DNA of 53,131 nt from an uncultured Bacteroidota bacterium (GTDB lineage Bacteria > Bacteroidota > Bacteroidia > Flavobacteriales_D > Crocinitomicaceae). This document shows positions 45,636 through 53,131 of the stretch, one piece after another (within the stretch, counting starts at the first letter, position 1; the number at the start of each line of letters is the position of its first letter). The notes below the pieces were generated by a model. It was not told where the DNA came from, made no database searches, and saw only the letters and a program-made list of their open reading frames with translations. The stretch lies in the NCBI GenBank assembly GCA_937899625.1, contig CALCCB010000053.1, positions 1-53,131 on the forward strand, written 5' to 3'. The position numbers and the translations under genes were made by a program.

Positions 45636-46034
45636 ATGAAGATCGATAGTAATAAGGTAATCGTTGCGGCAAATCGGGAAAAGATCGTTGAATTTTTGTT
45701 GAATGCTGAGAACCTTATTCATTTGCTTCCGCAAGATAAAATTACAGATTGGAAGGCGGTTCCTTCAGAATGTTCATTTAAAGTTCAGGGCGGGGTAATT
45801 ATTCCATTGATCCATGATGGTCAGGATGGTCTAAACAAGATCTTCATGAAATCTGGACAAGGTGCTCCATTTTCGTTCAAACTGACTATACATCTTCAAG
45901 AGCAAGATGATTCTACTGAGGGATACATTGAATTCGATGGCGACGTGAACATATTCCTCAAAATGATGGTGGAAAAGCCTTTAACAGCCCTATTTAATCT
46001 GATGTCAGAAAAACTTAAAGAGTATTTCGCTTAA
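45636..46034 (+). CDS. SRPBCC-fold protein
   Basis: 132 residues from MKIDSNKVIV; a GTG at 45618 is possible but would overlap pyrE. The pattern of a short N-terminal strand and helix (REKIVEFLLNAENLIHLLPQ), a beta-rich middle and a long C-terminal helix (LTALFNLMSEKLKEYF) fits the START/SRPBCC small-molecule-binding fold. Its ligand is unknown. It is probably co-transcribed with pyrE. It overlaps birA tail-to-tail by 20 bases. Confidence 0.8.
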   Translation: MKIDSNKVIVAANREKIVEFLLNAENLIHLLPQDKITDWKAVPSECSFKVQGGVIIPLIHDGQDGLNKIFMKSGQGAPFSFKLTIHLQEQDDSTEGYIEFDGDVNIFLKMMVEKPLTALFNLMSEKLKEYFA

Positions 46035-46761
46035 GAAATTTCACTTCTTTAAGGTCATATGGAGTTGCCTCCCCAGATCGGTTTTCGATCAACAAGTATC
46101 CTTGCGCATCTATACCTATGATCTTTCCTTCAAATGGTTCCGAGTTTTCTTGGTATAAACACCATTCATCTATCTGATAAAGCCTGGAAAGGTATTGTTT
46201 CCTCAGATTTTCAATCCCTAAACGGGAATACTCGTCGATTCTATTCTCAATACGCGAACAAAGGGACACTGCGATTTCTTTCATGGAGGAGAATTCTCCA
46301 TTCACTTGCCTGATCGAAATCGCTTCCAAACCTTCAAAATCGATCTGATTGACATTCAGTCCTATACCCAAAACTGTGCTTGAAATCGTCCCATTTTTAA
46401 CCTGGTTTTCAATCAGCATCCCGCATATTTTCTGATCATCGACATAAATGTCATTCGGCCATTTGATCTTTGAAGGAATGTTCAGATCATTCAAAAGGTC
46501 GGAAACTGCTAATGAACTGACAATGATCAAATCAAACTGATCTTTCGCTGACATATTGTCCTGAAGAAGAATAACTGACATCAAAAGGTTTAATCCCCCG
46601 CCAGAGTACCAGTTCGCACCTCTTTGTCCCCTACCATTAGTTTGCTCTTCTGCCAAAATTACCTGACCATGTATGGCTCTACCCTCCTTTATGAGGTTGG
46701 CAGCAAAATTGTTGGTGGAATCTACAGAATCAAGCGATATGATTTTTTTACCTATTTGCAT
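46015..46761 (-). CDS. birA: Biotin-[acetyl-CoA-carboxylase] ligase
   Basis: 248 residues from MQIGKKIISLDSV. It activates biotin to biotinyl-AMP and attaches it to the carboxylase carrier protein. It has the nucleotide loop TNGRGQRG (near 47-54), KIKWPNDIYVDDQKICGMLIE (near 100-120) and a small C-terminal SH3-like domain. It lacks the N-terminal helix-turn-helix of E. coli BirA, so it is a ligase only and not a repressor. An upstream TTG at 46779 is possible but less likely. Confidence 0.92.
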   Translation of the reverse strand: MQIGKKIISLDSVDSTNNFAANLIKEGRAIHGQVILAEEQTNGRGQRGANWYSGGGLNLLMSVILLQDNMSAKDQFDLIIVSSLAVSDLLNDLNIPSKIKWPNDIYVDDQKICGMLIENQVKNGTISSTVLGIGLNVNQIDFEGLEAISIRQVNGEFSSMKEIAVSLCSRIENRIDEYSRLGIENLRKQYLSRLYQIDEWCLYQENSEPFEGKIIGIDAQGYLLIENRSGEATPYDLKEVKFLKRNTL

Positions 46762-46791
46762 AAACAAATCAGAGGACAAGGGGTTATACGG

Positions 46792-46823
46792 TTGAGTAAA
46801 GTTAAAATATAAAGTTAGATTTG
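46792..46823 (+). promoter_or_regulatory. Promoter of the rsfS-ftsH-cdsA-psd operon
   Basis: TTG at 46792-46794, 21 bases, then exact TAGATTTG at 46816-46823, 19 bases before the rsfS ATG. Both -33 and -7 elements match the Bacteroidota consensus with ideal spacing. Confidence 0.7.
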
Positions 46824-46842
46824 TACATTCTAAAAACAGCGA

Positions 46843-47217
46843 ATGCGTAAGGTAAATAAGGAAGTTGACTCAAAAGTATTGTGTGATGCGATAGTGGAGG
46901 GAATGCAGGAAAACAAAGCTCAGGACATCGTAGTTCTTGATCTAAGAGAAATCACCAATGCAGTATGTGACTTCTTTGTGATCTGCAGTGGTGAATCAAG
47001 TACTCAGGTGGAAGGTATAAGTAACACGGTTACGAGACACACAAGAAAAGAGTTAAAAGAAAAACCTTGGCATATAGAAGGTAAGACGAATTCAGAATGG
47101 GTTCTTCTGGACTATATCAACGTTGTTGCTCATATCTTTTACAAAGATGCGCGTCCTTTTTACGATCTTGAAGATCTGTGGGCGGATGCAGTGCGCAAGG
47201 ATGTACCCAACTTATAA
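46843..47217 (+). CDS. rsfS: Ribosome silencing factor RsfS
   Basis: 124 residues. It binds ribosomal protein L14 on the 50S subunit and blocks joining of the subunits when nutrients are scarce. The family pattern is clear: DIVVLDLREITNAVCDFFVICSGESSTQV (near 24-52) and WVLLDYINVVAHIFYKDARPFYDLEDLWADA (near 86-116). It is first in an operon with ftsH, cdsA and psd, behind a good promoter. Confidence 0.94.
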   Translation: MRKVNKEVDSKVLCDAIVEGMQENKAQDIVVLDLREITNAVCDFFVICSGESSTQVEGISNTVTRHTRKELKEKPWHIEGKTNSEWVLLDYINVVAHIFYKDARPFYDLEDLWADAVRKDVPNL

Positions 47218-47229
47218 TGAAGTAAAAAG

Positions 47230-49365
47230 ATGTCAGAACAAAACAAAAAAAAGAATCCTTTTTCCATATACTGGATCTATGCAATAATTGGGGTTGCTTT
47301 AATCGGATTTCAACTTTTCAGTGGATCCGTAGGACGTATCCCTGTGAAATTCCAGAGCACTTTCGATCATCTTGCTGAGCAAGGATATGTTACCGAAGTT
47401 GAATTGATCAATAAGGTTAGAGTTGATTTTAAACTTACTATTGAAGGAAAGGAATATGTGAAGAAATCGAATGACAAGAAACTAAAAACGATCAAGGAAT
47501 CTCTGAACAATAATTCAGCTTTGAGACAATCAGAGCCGGTTTATGAATTAACCATAGTGGATGCAGGTAACTTTGAATCAAAAGTAGATGAGATCAATAA
47601 AAAGATCAAAGAAGAGAATACTAAGCTGAGTACTGAGGATAAAGAAACGATTCCTCTTCTTGAATTTACTACCGATGAAGAAATCAATTATATCGGAAGC
47701 ATCCTACAATTCTTACTCCCTATTGGTCTAATGATCGTTATCTGGATCTTTGTAATGAGAAGAATGTCCGGCGGAGGTGGTGCAGGAGGTGCAGGAGGAC
47801 AGATCTTTAATATTGGAAAATCAAAGGCACAGGTCTATGAAAAAGGTAAAACGACCAATGTAACGTTTAAAGATGTTGCCGGTCTGGAAGGTGCCAAAGA
47901 AGAGATCGTAGAGATCGTTGAATTCCTTAAGAATCCGAAGAAATATACTGAGTTAGGAGCAAAAATTCCAAAAGGTGCCTTACTGGTAGGTCCTCCGGGG
48001 ACAGGTAAGACCTTACTTGCGAAAGCCGTTGCCGGTGAAGCGAAGGTGCCATTCTTTTCATTATCCGGGTCAGACTTCGTAGAGATGTTTGTTGGAGTTG
48101 GAGCTTCAAGAGTAAGAGACCTTTTCAAACAAGCAAAAGAAAAAGCCCCATCGATCATTTTCATCGATGAAATCGATGCCATAGGTAGAGCAAGAGGAAA
48201 AAACAATGGATTCAATTCGAATGACGAACGTGAAAACACATTGAACCAGTTGCTTACGGAAATGGATGGATTTGGCACCAATTCAGGTGTGATCATCCTT
48301 GCTGCAACAAACAGAGCTGATGTATTGGATTCTGCATTGATGAGAGCCGGTCGATTTGACCGTCAGATCTATGTTGATATGCCAGATATCAATGAGCGAA
48401 AAGAGATCTTCAAAGTTCACTTGAAGCCAATCAAACTGGAGCCAGGTATCGATATAGACTTTTTAGCAAGACAAACTCCTGGTTTCTCTGGAGCAGATAT
48501 TGCAAACCTATGTAATGAAGCTGCGCTTATTGCAGCAAGAAAAGAGAAAAAATTCGTTCAGAAACAAGATTTCCTTGATGCTGTAGATCGAATTGTCGGA
48601 GGACTTGAAAAGAAGAACAAGATCATCACGAAGGATGAAAAACAAGTAATTGCGTTCCATGAAGCTGGTCACGCTACAATTTCTTGGTTGCTTGAACATG
48701 CATCTCCTTTGGTTAAAGTAACAATTGTTCCAAGAGGTCAATCTTTAGGAGCAGCATGGTATCTTCCGGAAGAAAGAAGTATCACGATGACGGATCAGAT
48801 CCTGGACGAAATGTGTTCGGCACTTGGAGGTAGAGCCGCGGAGAAGGTGATCTTTGGAAGAATCAGTACAGGAGCATTGAGTGATTTGGAGAAGGTCACA
48901 AAACAGTCATATGCCATGGTTACGATGTATGGTTTGAATGATAAGATCGGAAATATCTCATACTATGATTCTCAGGGAAGAGATGCTTTCACAAAGCCTT
49001 ATTCTGATGATACCGCACGTATCATTGATGAGGAGGTAAGCAAGATCATTGAGACTCAATATGCACGTGCAATCGAGATACTTAAAAATCATGAGGATCA
49101 ACTAAGACAACTTGCTAATAAGCTTTTAACTTCTGAAGTCATTTTTAAAGAAGATCTGATCGAGATTTTTGGCAAAAGACCTTGGGATCCGGAAGATGAA
49201 CATGTCATCCCTTCTGAAGAGACCAGTGCTGAAGAGATCGTTGAAGAAAAGTCTAGCGAGACGGAAGTAATTTCGGAAGAGTCTAACGAGGTTGAAAGCA
49301 ATGTAAAGACAGACGAATCTTCTTCAGACGATGAAGACTCAGTTACTGATAAAGAAGATCAATAA
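47230..49365 (+). CDS. ftsH: ATP-dependent zinc metalloprotease FtsH
   Basis: 711 residues. Two membrane helices (about 12-30 and 152-175) flank a periplasmic domain. A glycine-rich linker (SGGGGAGGAGG) leads to the AAA+ domain: Walker A GPPGTGKT (near 254), Walker B FIDEIDAIG (near 313) and SRH MRAGRFDRQ (near 370). The protease domain has HEAGH (near 477-481). The C-terminal 60 residues are very acidic and Ser/Glu-rich, a long tail compared with E. coli FtsH (644). It degrades misfolded membrane and some cytoplasmic proteins at the inner membrane. Confidence 0.96.
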   Translation: MSEQNKKKNPFSIYWIYAIIGVALIGFQLFSGSVGRIPVKFQSTFDHLAEQGYVTEVELINKVRVDFKLTIEGKEYVKKSNDKKLKTIKESLNNNSALRQSEPVYELTIVDAGNFESKVDEINKKIKEENTKLSTEDKETIPLLEFTTDEEINYIGSILQFLLPIGLMIVIWIFVMRRMSGGGGAGGAGGQIFNIGKSKAQVYEKGKTTNVTFKDVAGLEGAKEEIVEIVEFLKNPKKYTELGAKIPKGALLVGPPGTGKTLLAKAVAGEAKVPFFSLSGSDFVEMFVGVGASRVRDLFKQAKEKAPSIIFIDEIDAIGRARGKNNGFNSNDERENTLNQLLTEMDGFGTNSGVIILAATNRADVLDSALMRAGRFDRQIYVDMPDINERKEIFKVHLKPIKLEPGIDIDFLARQTPGFSGADIANLCNEAALIAARKEKKFVQKQDFLDAVDRIVGGLEKKNKIITKDEKQVIAFHEAGHATISWLLEHASPLVKVTIVPRGQSLGAAWYLPEERSITMTDQILDEMCSALGGRAAEKVIFGRISTGALSDLEKVTKQSYAMVTMYGLNDKIGNISYYDSQGRDAFTKPYSDDTARIIDEEVSKIIETQYARAIEILKNHEDQLRQLANKLLTSEVIFKEDLIEIFGKRPWDPEDEHVIPSEETSAEEIVEEKSSETEVISEESNEVESNVKTDESSSDDEDSVTDKEDQ

Positions 49366-49393
49366 GTCTTCGAAAAGAACCTAAATGAAGTAA

Positions 49394-50209
49394 ATGAGTA
49401 ATTTACTGCTGAGAGCTATAACGGGTGCAATTTTTGTCACCATTATTATTGGATCAATATTATATGGTCCATATGCTCAGTTAGGCGTTTTTTCATTGGT
49501 TACGATTCTTGGATTGAACGAGTTTTTTTCCCTTTTTAAGGGACACACAATTGTTGCTGTTAGTAGAGAAATTGGTTTATTCATTGGACTTTTCATCTTC
49601 TTCATTCTTGTTGGAATTAGCCTCGAGTGGATCCCGGTGATCTCGCTTGTCCTTATCGCTCCCTTGTTTTTTACGCTTATCCTTAGTGAGCTATGGAAGA
49701 AAAAAGAACATCCATTGATCAACATTTCAGTTTTATTCTTTGGTATCATTTACGTTGTTTTGCCTTTTTATCTTGCTGTAGATCTGAACTTGAGAAATGA
49801 CCAGTTTATGCCTTCCGTGATTGGCATGTTCATTTTGATCTGGACAAATGACACTTTCGCCTATCTTTCAGGTCGGGCATTTGGGAAAACAAAACTCTTT
49901 GAGCGCATCTCTCCTAAAAAAACCTGGGAAGGAACGATTGGCGGGATTATTATGACCTTGATCTTTGGTTGGTTGATTGGTGCGTATATTAATCAGGGTC
50001 ACGAATTATTCTGGATGGTTTCAGCTGCAATTATTGCTCCTTGTGCCATATATGGTGATCTTCTGGAAAGCCTATTCAAAAGAAGTTTAAACATCAAAGA
50101 TTCCGGAACAATCCTTCCAGGTCATGGAGGAATTCTTGATCGTTTTGATGCAGCTTTATTTGCTATTCCTTTTTTCTATAGCTGGTCAATGATTTATAGC
50201 TATTTTTGA
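49394..50209 (+). CDS. cdsA: Phosphatidate cytidylyltransferase
   Basis: 271 residues with about eight membrane helices. It makes CDP-diacylglycerol from phosphatidate and CTP, feeding phospholipid synthesis. The signature is GDLLESLFKRSLNIKDSG then LPGHGGILDRFDA (about 216-252), and SPKKTWEGTIGG (near 172) is also conserved. The start is ATG at 49394, 28 bases after ftsH. It is followed 15 bases later by psd, so two steps of the same pathway are adjacent. Confidence 0.93.
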   Translation: MSNLLLRAITGAIFVTIIIGSILYGPYAQLGVFSLVTILGLNEFFSLFKGHTIVAVSREIGLFIGLFIFFILVGISLEWIPVISLVLIAPLFFTLILSELWKKKEHPLINISVLFFGIIYVVLPFYLAVDLNLRNDQFMPSVIGMFILIWTNDTFAYLSGRAFGKTKLFERISPKKTWEGTIGGIIMTLIFGWLIGAYINQGHELFWMVSAAIIAPCAIYGDLLESLFKRSLNIKDSGTILPGHGGILDRFDAALFAIPFFYSWSMIYSYF

Positions 50210-50224
50210 CAAAATTTTTTTGAA

Positions 50225-50890
50225 ATGACCTTACATCGAGAGGGCTATGTTATCATGACTGTAGGACTCATTCTATTGAGTCTCATACAAGTAGGTAATT
50301 ATTTTTTATTCAATTTCCTGGGCTGGTCCTGGTTATTTTACTTGCTTACAGCTGGTGTTCTGGTAATGGCATACCTGATCATTCAATTCTTCAGAATACC
50401 AAACAGAAGCTGCATGTTTGCTGCAGACGATGTCATGTGTCCTGCTGATGGAAAAGTAGTGGTAATTGAAGAGGTGGAAGAATCAGAATATTTCAAGGAC
50501 AAAAGAATTCAAGTAAGTATCTTCATGTCTCCTCTAAATGTTCATGCCAACTACAACCCAATTTCAGGAATTATTAAGTACGTCAAATATCACCCTGGAT
50601 TATTTCTTGTTGCTTGGCATCCGAAGAGCAGTACTGATAATGAAAGAACGACAATAGTAATCGAACATTCTTCTGGCAAGGAAGTTTTATTCAGACAAAT
50701 CGCAGGGGCGGTAGCAAGAAGAATTTGCTATTATGTTCAAGATGAACAAAAAGTAAGAACAGGAGAAGAATTCGGGTTTATCAAATTTGGTTCAAGAATT
50801 GATGTATTCTTACCACTGGATTCAAAAATAAATGTTAAAATCGGTGACGTCGTAAAGGCAAAACTGACGAAAATTGGGGAACTAGTATAA
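50225..50890 (+). CDS. psd: Phosphatidylserine decarboxylase, short type
   Basis: 221 residues. It converts phosphatidylserine to phosphatidylethanolamine. Two membrane helices (about 10-58) are followed by the soluble domain with CPADGKVVVIEE, the conserved His in MSPLNVHANYNP (near 104) and the self-cleavage site Gly-Ser in FIKFGSRIDVF (near 188-189), which yields the pyruvoyl group. This is the short archaeal/Bacteroidota form (FGSR), not the long LGST form of E. coli. The start MTLHREGYV lies 15 bases after cdsA. Confidence 0.93.
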   Translation: MTLHREGYVIMTVGLILLSLIQVGNYFLFNFLGWSWLFYLLTAGVLVMAYLIIQFFRIPNRSCMFAADDVMCPADGKVVVIEEVEESEYFKDKRIQVSIFMSPLNVHANYNPISGIIKYVKYHPGLFLVAWHPKSSTDNERTTIVIEHSSGKEVLFRQIAGAVARRICYYVQDEQKVRTGEEFGFIKFGSRIDVFLPLDSKINVKIGDVVKAKLTKIGELV

Positions 50891-50905
50891 ATTTTATTAA
50901 TTTTA
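50874..50905 (+). promoter_or_regulatory. Promoter candidate for the Lys/Cys-rich small protein
   Basis: TTG at 50874-50876, 21 bases, then TAATTTTA (50898-50905), 7 of 8 bases of the -7 consensus, 14 bases before ATG. The -33 element lies in the end of psd. Confidence 0.5.
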
Positions 50906-50919
50906 TAAAAAAATTGGCC

Positions 50920-51144
50920 ATGAAAAAAGTACTTTTTGCAATCGCATTGATCACTTTCACTGGTTCAGTTGCTTCAACTGCATATGCAGCTTCAACTGGA
51001 GTTAAGACTGAAATCAAGAAAGATGATAAGAAAAAGAAGAAAAAGAAGAAAGCATCTTGTTGTTCAGCTGAGTCTAAAGCAACTGCTGGATCATGTTCTT
51101 CTAAGTCTACTGAAGGAAAATCTTGCTGCTCAAAGAAGCAGTAA
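50920..51144 (+). CDS. Small exported Lys/Cys-rich protein
   Basis: 74 residues from MKKVLFAIALITFTGSVASTAYA, a clear Sec signal peptide. The mature part is about 51 residues: a block of eight consecutive lysines preceded by KKDD, then five cysteines arranged CC-x9-C-x9-CC, spaced by Ser/Lys/Gly. About 30 percent of the mature residues are Lys, so it is very basic. I recognise no family. The cysteines could form disulfides or bind metal, and the lysines could bind polyanions; both are guesses. It has its own promoter and a strong terminator, which argues it is really expressed. Confidence 0.65.
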   Translation: MKKVLFAIALITFTGSVASTAYAASTGVKTEIKKDDKKKKKKKKASCCSAESKATAGSCSSKSTEGKSCCSKKQ

Positions 51145-51160
51145 TTAGATTTGCTTTAAT

Positions 51161-51189
51161 AATAAAGGCCGCTTTTAGCGGCCTTTATT
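51161..51189. terminator. Bidirectional terminator, small-protein gene / xth
   Basis: A perfect 12-bp stem, AATAAAGGCCGC (51161-51172) and GCGGCCTTTATT (51178-51189), with loop TTTTA, between convergent genes. Its right end overlaps the stop codon of the exonuclease gene (51188-51190). Confidence 0.88.
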
Positions 51190-51949
51190 ATTTTATTAAT
51201 ATTCCTACCGGACAATGGTCTGACCCATGAATTTCATTCAGTATGAATGATTCCTTTACCTTGGGTAAGAAGGATTCAGACACCATAAAATAATCAATTC
51301 TCCAGCCAATGTTCTTCCCTCTGGCTCCGGCGCGATAACTCCACCATGAGTATTTGACCTCATCTCCGTTCAAGACTCTGAAAGTATCGATTAATCCCGC
51401 TTTCGAGTAAGCATCCATGCCGTCGATCTCCTCCTGCATAAATCCAGCAGCCTTATTGTAATTCTGTTTTGGTCTTGCAAGATCGATCTCCTTATGTGCA
51501 ACATTGAAATCACCGCAAACCACTACTGGTTTTGATTCCTCCAGTTTTTTAAGGTATTTAAGAAACTCCTGATCCCATGACTGTCGATAATCAAGACGAA
51601 GTAATTCACTTCCTGAATTAGGTACATACACATTGATCAGATAAAACTCCTCAAACTCAGCACAAGTTATTCTACCCTCATTATCGTGTTTTCCAACTCC
51701 AATATAATAGGTTACCGAAATAGGCTGATGTTTCGTCAGAATGGCAGTGCCTGAATAGCCTTTCCTTTCCGCTTCATTTGCATAAACATGATAATCTTTG
51801 AGGGGTGCAACGGTCTCTTTTACCTGATCAACAGTAGCTTTCGTTTCTTGAAGGCAAATGATATCGGCATCAAGCTCACGCATATCTTTCAAAAACGACT
51901 TTTGCATGATCGCCCTGATTCCGTTGACATTGAAAGAAATGATCTTCAT
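51188..51949 (-). CDS. xth: Exodeoxyribonuclease III / AP endonuclease
   Basis: 253 residues of the EEP (endonuclease-exonuclease-phosphatase) fold for base-excision repair. It cuts at abasic sites and removes 3' blocks. Motifs seen: NVNGIRA (6-12), LQETK (near 34), YVPNSG, GDFNVAH (near 148), SWW...RIDYFMVS (near 205-228) and the catalytic GSDHCPVG at the end. There is no signal peptide, so it is cytoplasmic. It is divergent from mutS2, another DNA-maintenance gene. Confidence 0.94.
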   Translation of the reverse strand: MKIISFNVNGIRAIMQKSFLKDMRELDADIICLQETKATVDQVKETVAPLKDYHVYANEAERKGYSGTAILTKHQPISVTYYIGVGKHDNEGRITCAEFEEFYLINVYVPNSGSELLRLDYRQSWDQEFLKYLKKLEESKPVVVCGDFNVAHKEIDLARPKQNYNKAAGFMQEEIDGMDAYSKAGLIDTFRVLNGDEVKYSWWSYRAGARGKNIGWRIDYFMVSESFLPKVKESFILNEIHGSDHCPVGILIK

Positions 51950-51979
51950 TTTTTATTTTAAAATTAGGTAATATCCATG

Positions 51980-51987
51980 CAAAATTA
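51980..51987 (-). promoter_or_regulatory. -7 box of xth
   Basis: Exact TAATTTTG on the minus strand, 30 bases before the xth ATG; back to back with the mutS2 box at 52013. Confidence 0.5.
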
Positions 51988-52012
51988 GTGTTCCAGACGA
52001 AGAATTCCCCAT

Positions 52013-52020
52013 TATCTTTG
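52013..52020 (+). promoter_or_regulatory. -7 box of mutS2, four bases from ATG
   Basis: Exact TATCTTTG followed by TGAC and the ATG at 52025, predicting a leaderless transcript. Confidence 0.6.
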
Positions 52021-52024
52021 TGAC

Positions 52025-53131
52025 ATGCAAGCTTTTGACCTTCAAACTATACAGGATCTGGAATTTGACACACTGATCAACTGGTTGGAGGAATATGCTA
52101 TTGGAGGAACTTCCAGAAAGCGAATTCAGGAACTTAAACCTTCAAACAAATTCGATCAGATCACAAAAGATCTGAATACCGTGAATGAGCTCTTGACGAT
52201 CAGGACAACCGGTGAAAGTTTTCCTGCTTTGGATTTCGAAGAACTTGAGACTGAACTGAGAATATTACCGGTGAAAAATTCAGTCCTTCAACTGGAGGGT
52301 TATATTCGGATCAGTGTTGCTTCAGATCTGATCAATCGCTTATTGTATTTTTTTGACAAACGGGAGAAAGACTATCCTCTGCTCTCTGATCTTTTCAAAG
52401 AGGCTTATTTCACGAACGAAATTATTGAAGCAATCGATCAGATCTTTGATCGAAATGGTAATGTTAAAGATGATGCCTCCCCCCTGCTGTTTGAGATCCG
52501 ACAGAAAATTAAGGTGGTCAGAAATCAGATCAACAGAAATTTCGACAAGGAATTAAGGCGATTAACCAAGGACAATTTGTTGGCAGAAACGAGGGAAACT
52601 TTCATCAACGAAAGACGGGTCTTGACCGTTTTATCAACTCATAAAAGAAAGATTTCCGGAACGGTTGTGGGATCCAGTAAAACAGGAAGCTTAACCTTCA
52701 TTGAGCCACAAATAAACATTCAAGTGAACAATGAACTGGAGCTCTTGCTGGACGATGAACGAAAAGAGATCTATCGAATTCTACAGGAGCTTACAAGAAC
52801 CCTTGCGACCTTCCTTCCGTTGATCAAAACATATCAGTTCATTTTAACTGAACTTGATTTCATCAATGCAAAAACAAAACTCGCGATCAACTTGAATTGT
52901 GTATTACCAGGAATCGTGAATGAAACACGACTGGAATTGATCGACGCATTTCACCCAATTTTATGGTTGAACAATAAAAATAATGGAAAGAAGACTATTC
53001 CACAGTTCATTACCATGGATCGATCAAGCCGAATGCTTGTCATTTCAGGACCAAATGCAGGAGGTAAAAGTATTACTCTAAAAACGATTGGGTTACTGCA
53101 GTTAATGCTTCAATCCGGACTCCTTGTCCCA
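52025..53131 (+). CDS. mutS2: Endonuclease MutS2, N-terminal part (runs off the window)
   Basis: 369 codons are present and the frame is open at the window edge. Residues about 1-290 are the MutS core/lever-like helices (FETERRVL-type region seen as FINERRVLTVLSTHKRK, followed by GTVVGSSKTGSLTFIEP, typical of MutS2). The ATPase domain begins near 300 (FHPILWL) with Walker A GPNAGGKS at 342-349. MutS2 proteins lack the mismatch-binding N-domain and act on branched DNA or on collided ribosomes. The missing part should include the remaining ATPase motifs and a C-terminal Smr nuclease domain. Confidence 0.92.
   Translation, partial: MQAFDLQTIQDLEFDTLINWLEEYAIGGTSRKRIQELKPSNKFDQITKDLNTVNELLTIRTTGESFPALDFEELETELRILPVKNSVLQLEGYIRISVASDLINRLLYFFDKREKDYPLLSDLFKEAYFTNEIIEAIDQIFDRNGNVKDDASPLLFEIRQKIKVVRNQINRNFDKELRRLTKDNLLAETRETFINERRVLTVLSTHKRKISGTVVGSSKTGSLTFIEPQINIQVNNELELLLDDERKEIYRILQELTRTLATFLPLIKTYQFILTELDFINAKTKLAINLNCVLPGIVNETRLELIDAFHPILWLNNKNNGKKTIPQFITMDRSSRMLVISGPNAGGKSITLKTIGLLQLMLQSGLLVP

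Noticed and set aside
47835-48296. 153-codon open frame on the minus strand inside ftsH
   Set aside because: Antisense shadow of the conserved AAA+ domain; its translation has no recognisable domain or promoter.
1-53131. CRISPR arrays, tRNA/rRNA genes, transposases, prophage or defence systems
   Set aside because: Looked for regular direct repeats, cloverleaf-like segments and the usual protein families, and saw none.

Overview
The window reads as a chromosomal segment of a Bacteroidota bacterium, most likely a Flavobacteriales-type marine or freshwater lineage. The reasons are seen directly. Three proteins carry signal peptides typical of the phylum, and two of these end in type IX secretion (T9SS) C-terminal sorting domains. 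There is a TonB-dependent receptor with a carboxypeptidase-regulatory N-domain, three DUF1573 proteins, a DnaE polymerase with a fused N-terminal proofreading exonuclease, and a short RpoD of the phylum type. Many genes are preceded by the Bacteroidota -7 box TAnnTTTG and lack a Shine-Dalgarno sequence. The DNA is AT-rich. I see no tRNA, rRNA, CRISPR array, prophage or insertion sequence. Most of the window is ordinary housekeeping chromosome.

Layout, left to right. 180-3827 (+): thioesterase, arginase/formimidoylglutamase-family hydrolase, membrane-anchored patatin. 3828-4169 (-): small lipoprotein. 4423-5298 (+): SirB1-like protein. 5295-9659 (-): exonuclease-DnaE fusion. 9733-12297 (-): two tandem DUF1573 proteins, a TPR-like lipoprotein, peptide deformylase and RuvX. 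12362-14620 (+): dapD and lpd. 14666-22338 (-): a tight five-gene block for extracellular nucleic-acid breakdown (split 5'-nucleotidase, secreted endonuclease I, TonB receptor, lamin-tail T9SS protein). 22678-26240 (+): S9 peptidase and citrate synthase. 26286-27467 (-): THUMP rRNA methyltransferase. 27507-33497 (+): patatin-barrel protein, lipoprotein, PriA. 33494-34363 (-): RpoD. 34545-35710 (+): tyrosine phosphatase and RsmI-like methyltransferase. 35711-38410 (-): htpG plus a membrane J-domain protein. 38544-42980 (+): a four-gene overlapping cluster of a membrane protein, SDR, YARHG lipoprotein and membrane protein. 43041-43761 (-): a decayed FISUMP-domain pseudogene. 43885-44978 (-): DUF1573 and NUDIX. 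44989-51144: pyrE, an SRPBCC protein, birA (-), rsfS, ftsH, cdsA, psd and a tiny Lys/Cys-rich exported protein. 51188-51949 (-): exonuclease III. 52025-end (+): mutS2, cut by the window edge.

The most interesting system is the 14666-22338 block. A lamin-tail domain protein and an OB-fold/endonuclease I protein, both T9SS cargo, together resemble a taken-apart ExeM-type extracellular nuclease. They sit with a TonB receptor that has no SusD partner and with a 5'-nucleotidase split into two genes. One half has a Tat-like signal and the other a Sec lipoprotein signal. I infer a surface-to-periplasm pathway that cuts extracellular DNA, imports the products and releases phosphate and nucleosides. 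A second theme is promoter architecture: four genes (ruvX, priA, the tyrosine phosphatase and mutS2) have the -7 box ending exactly four bases before ATG, which predicts leaderless mRNAs.
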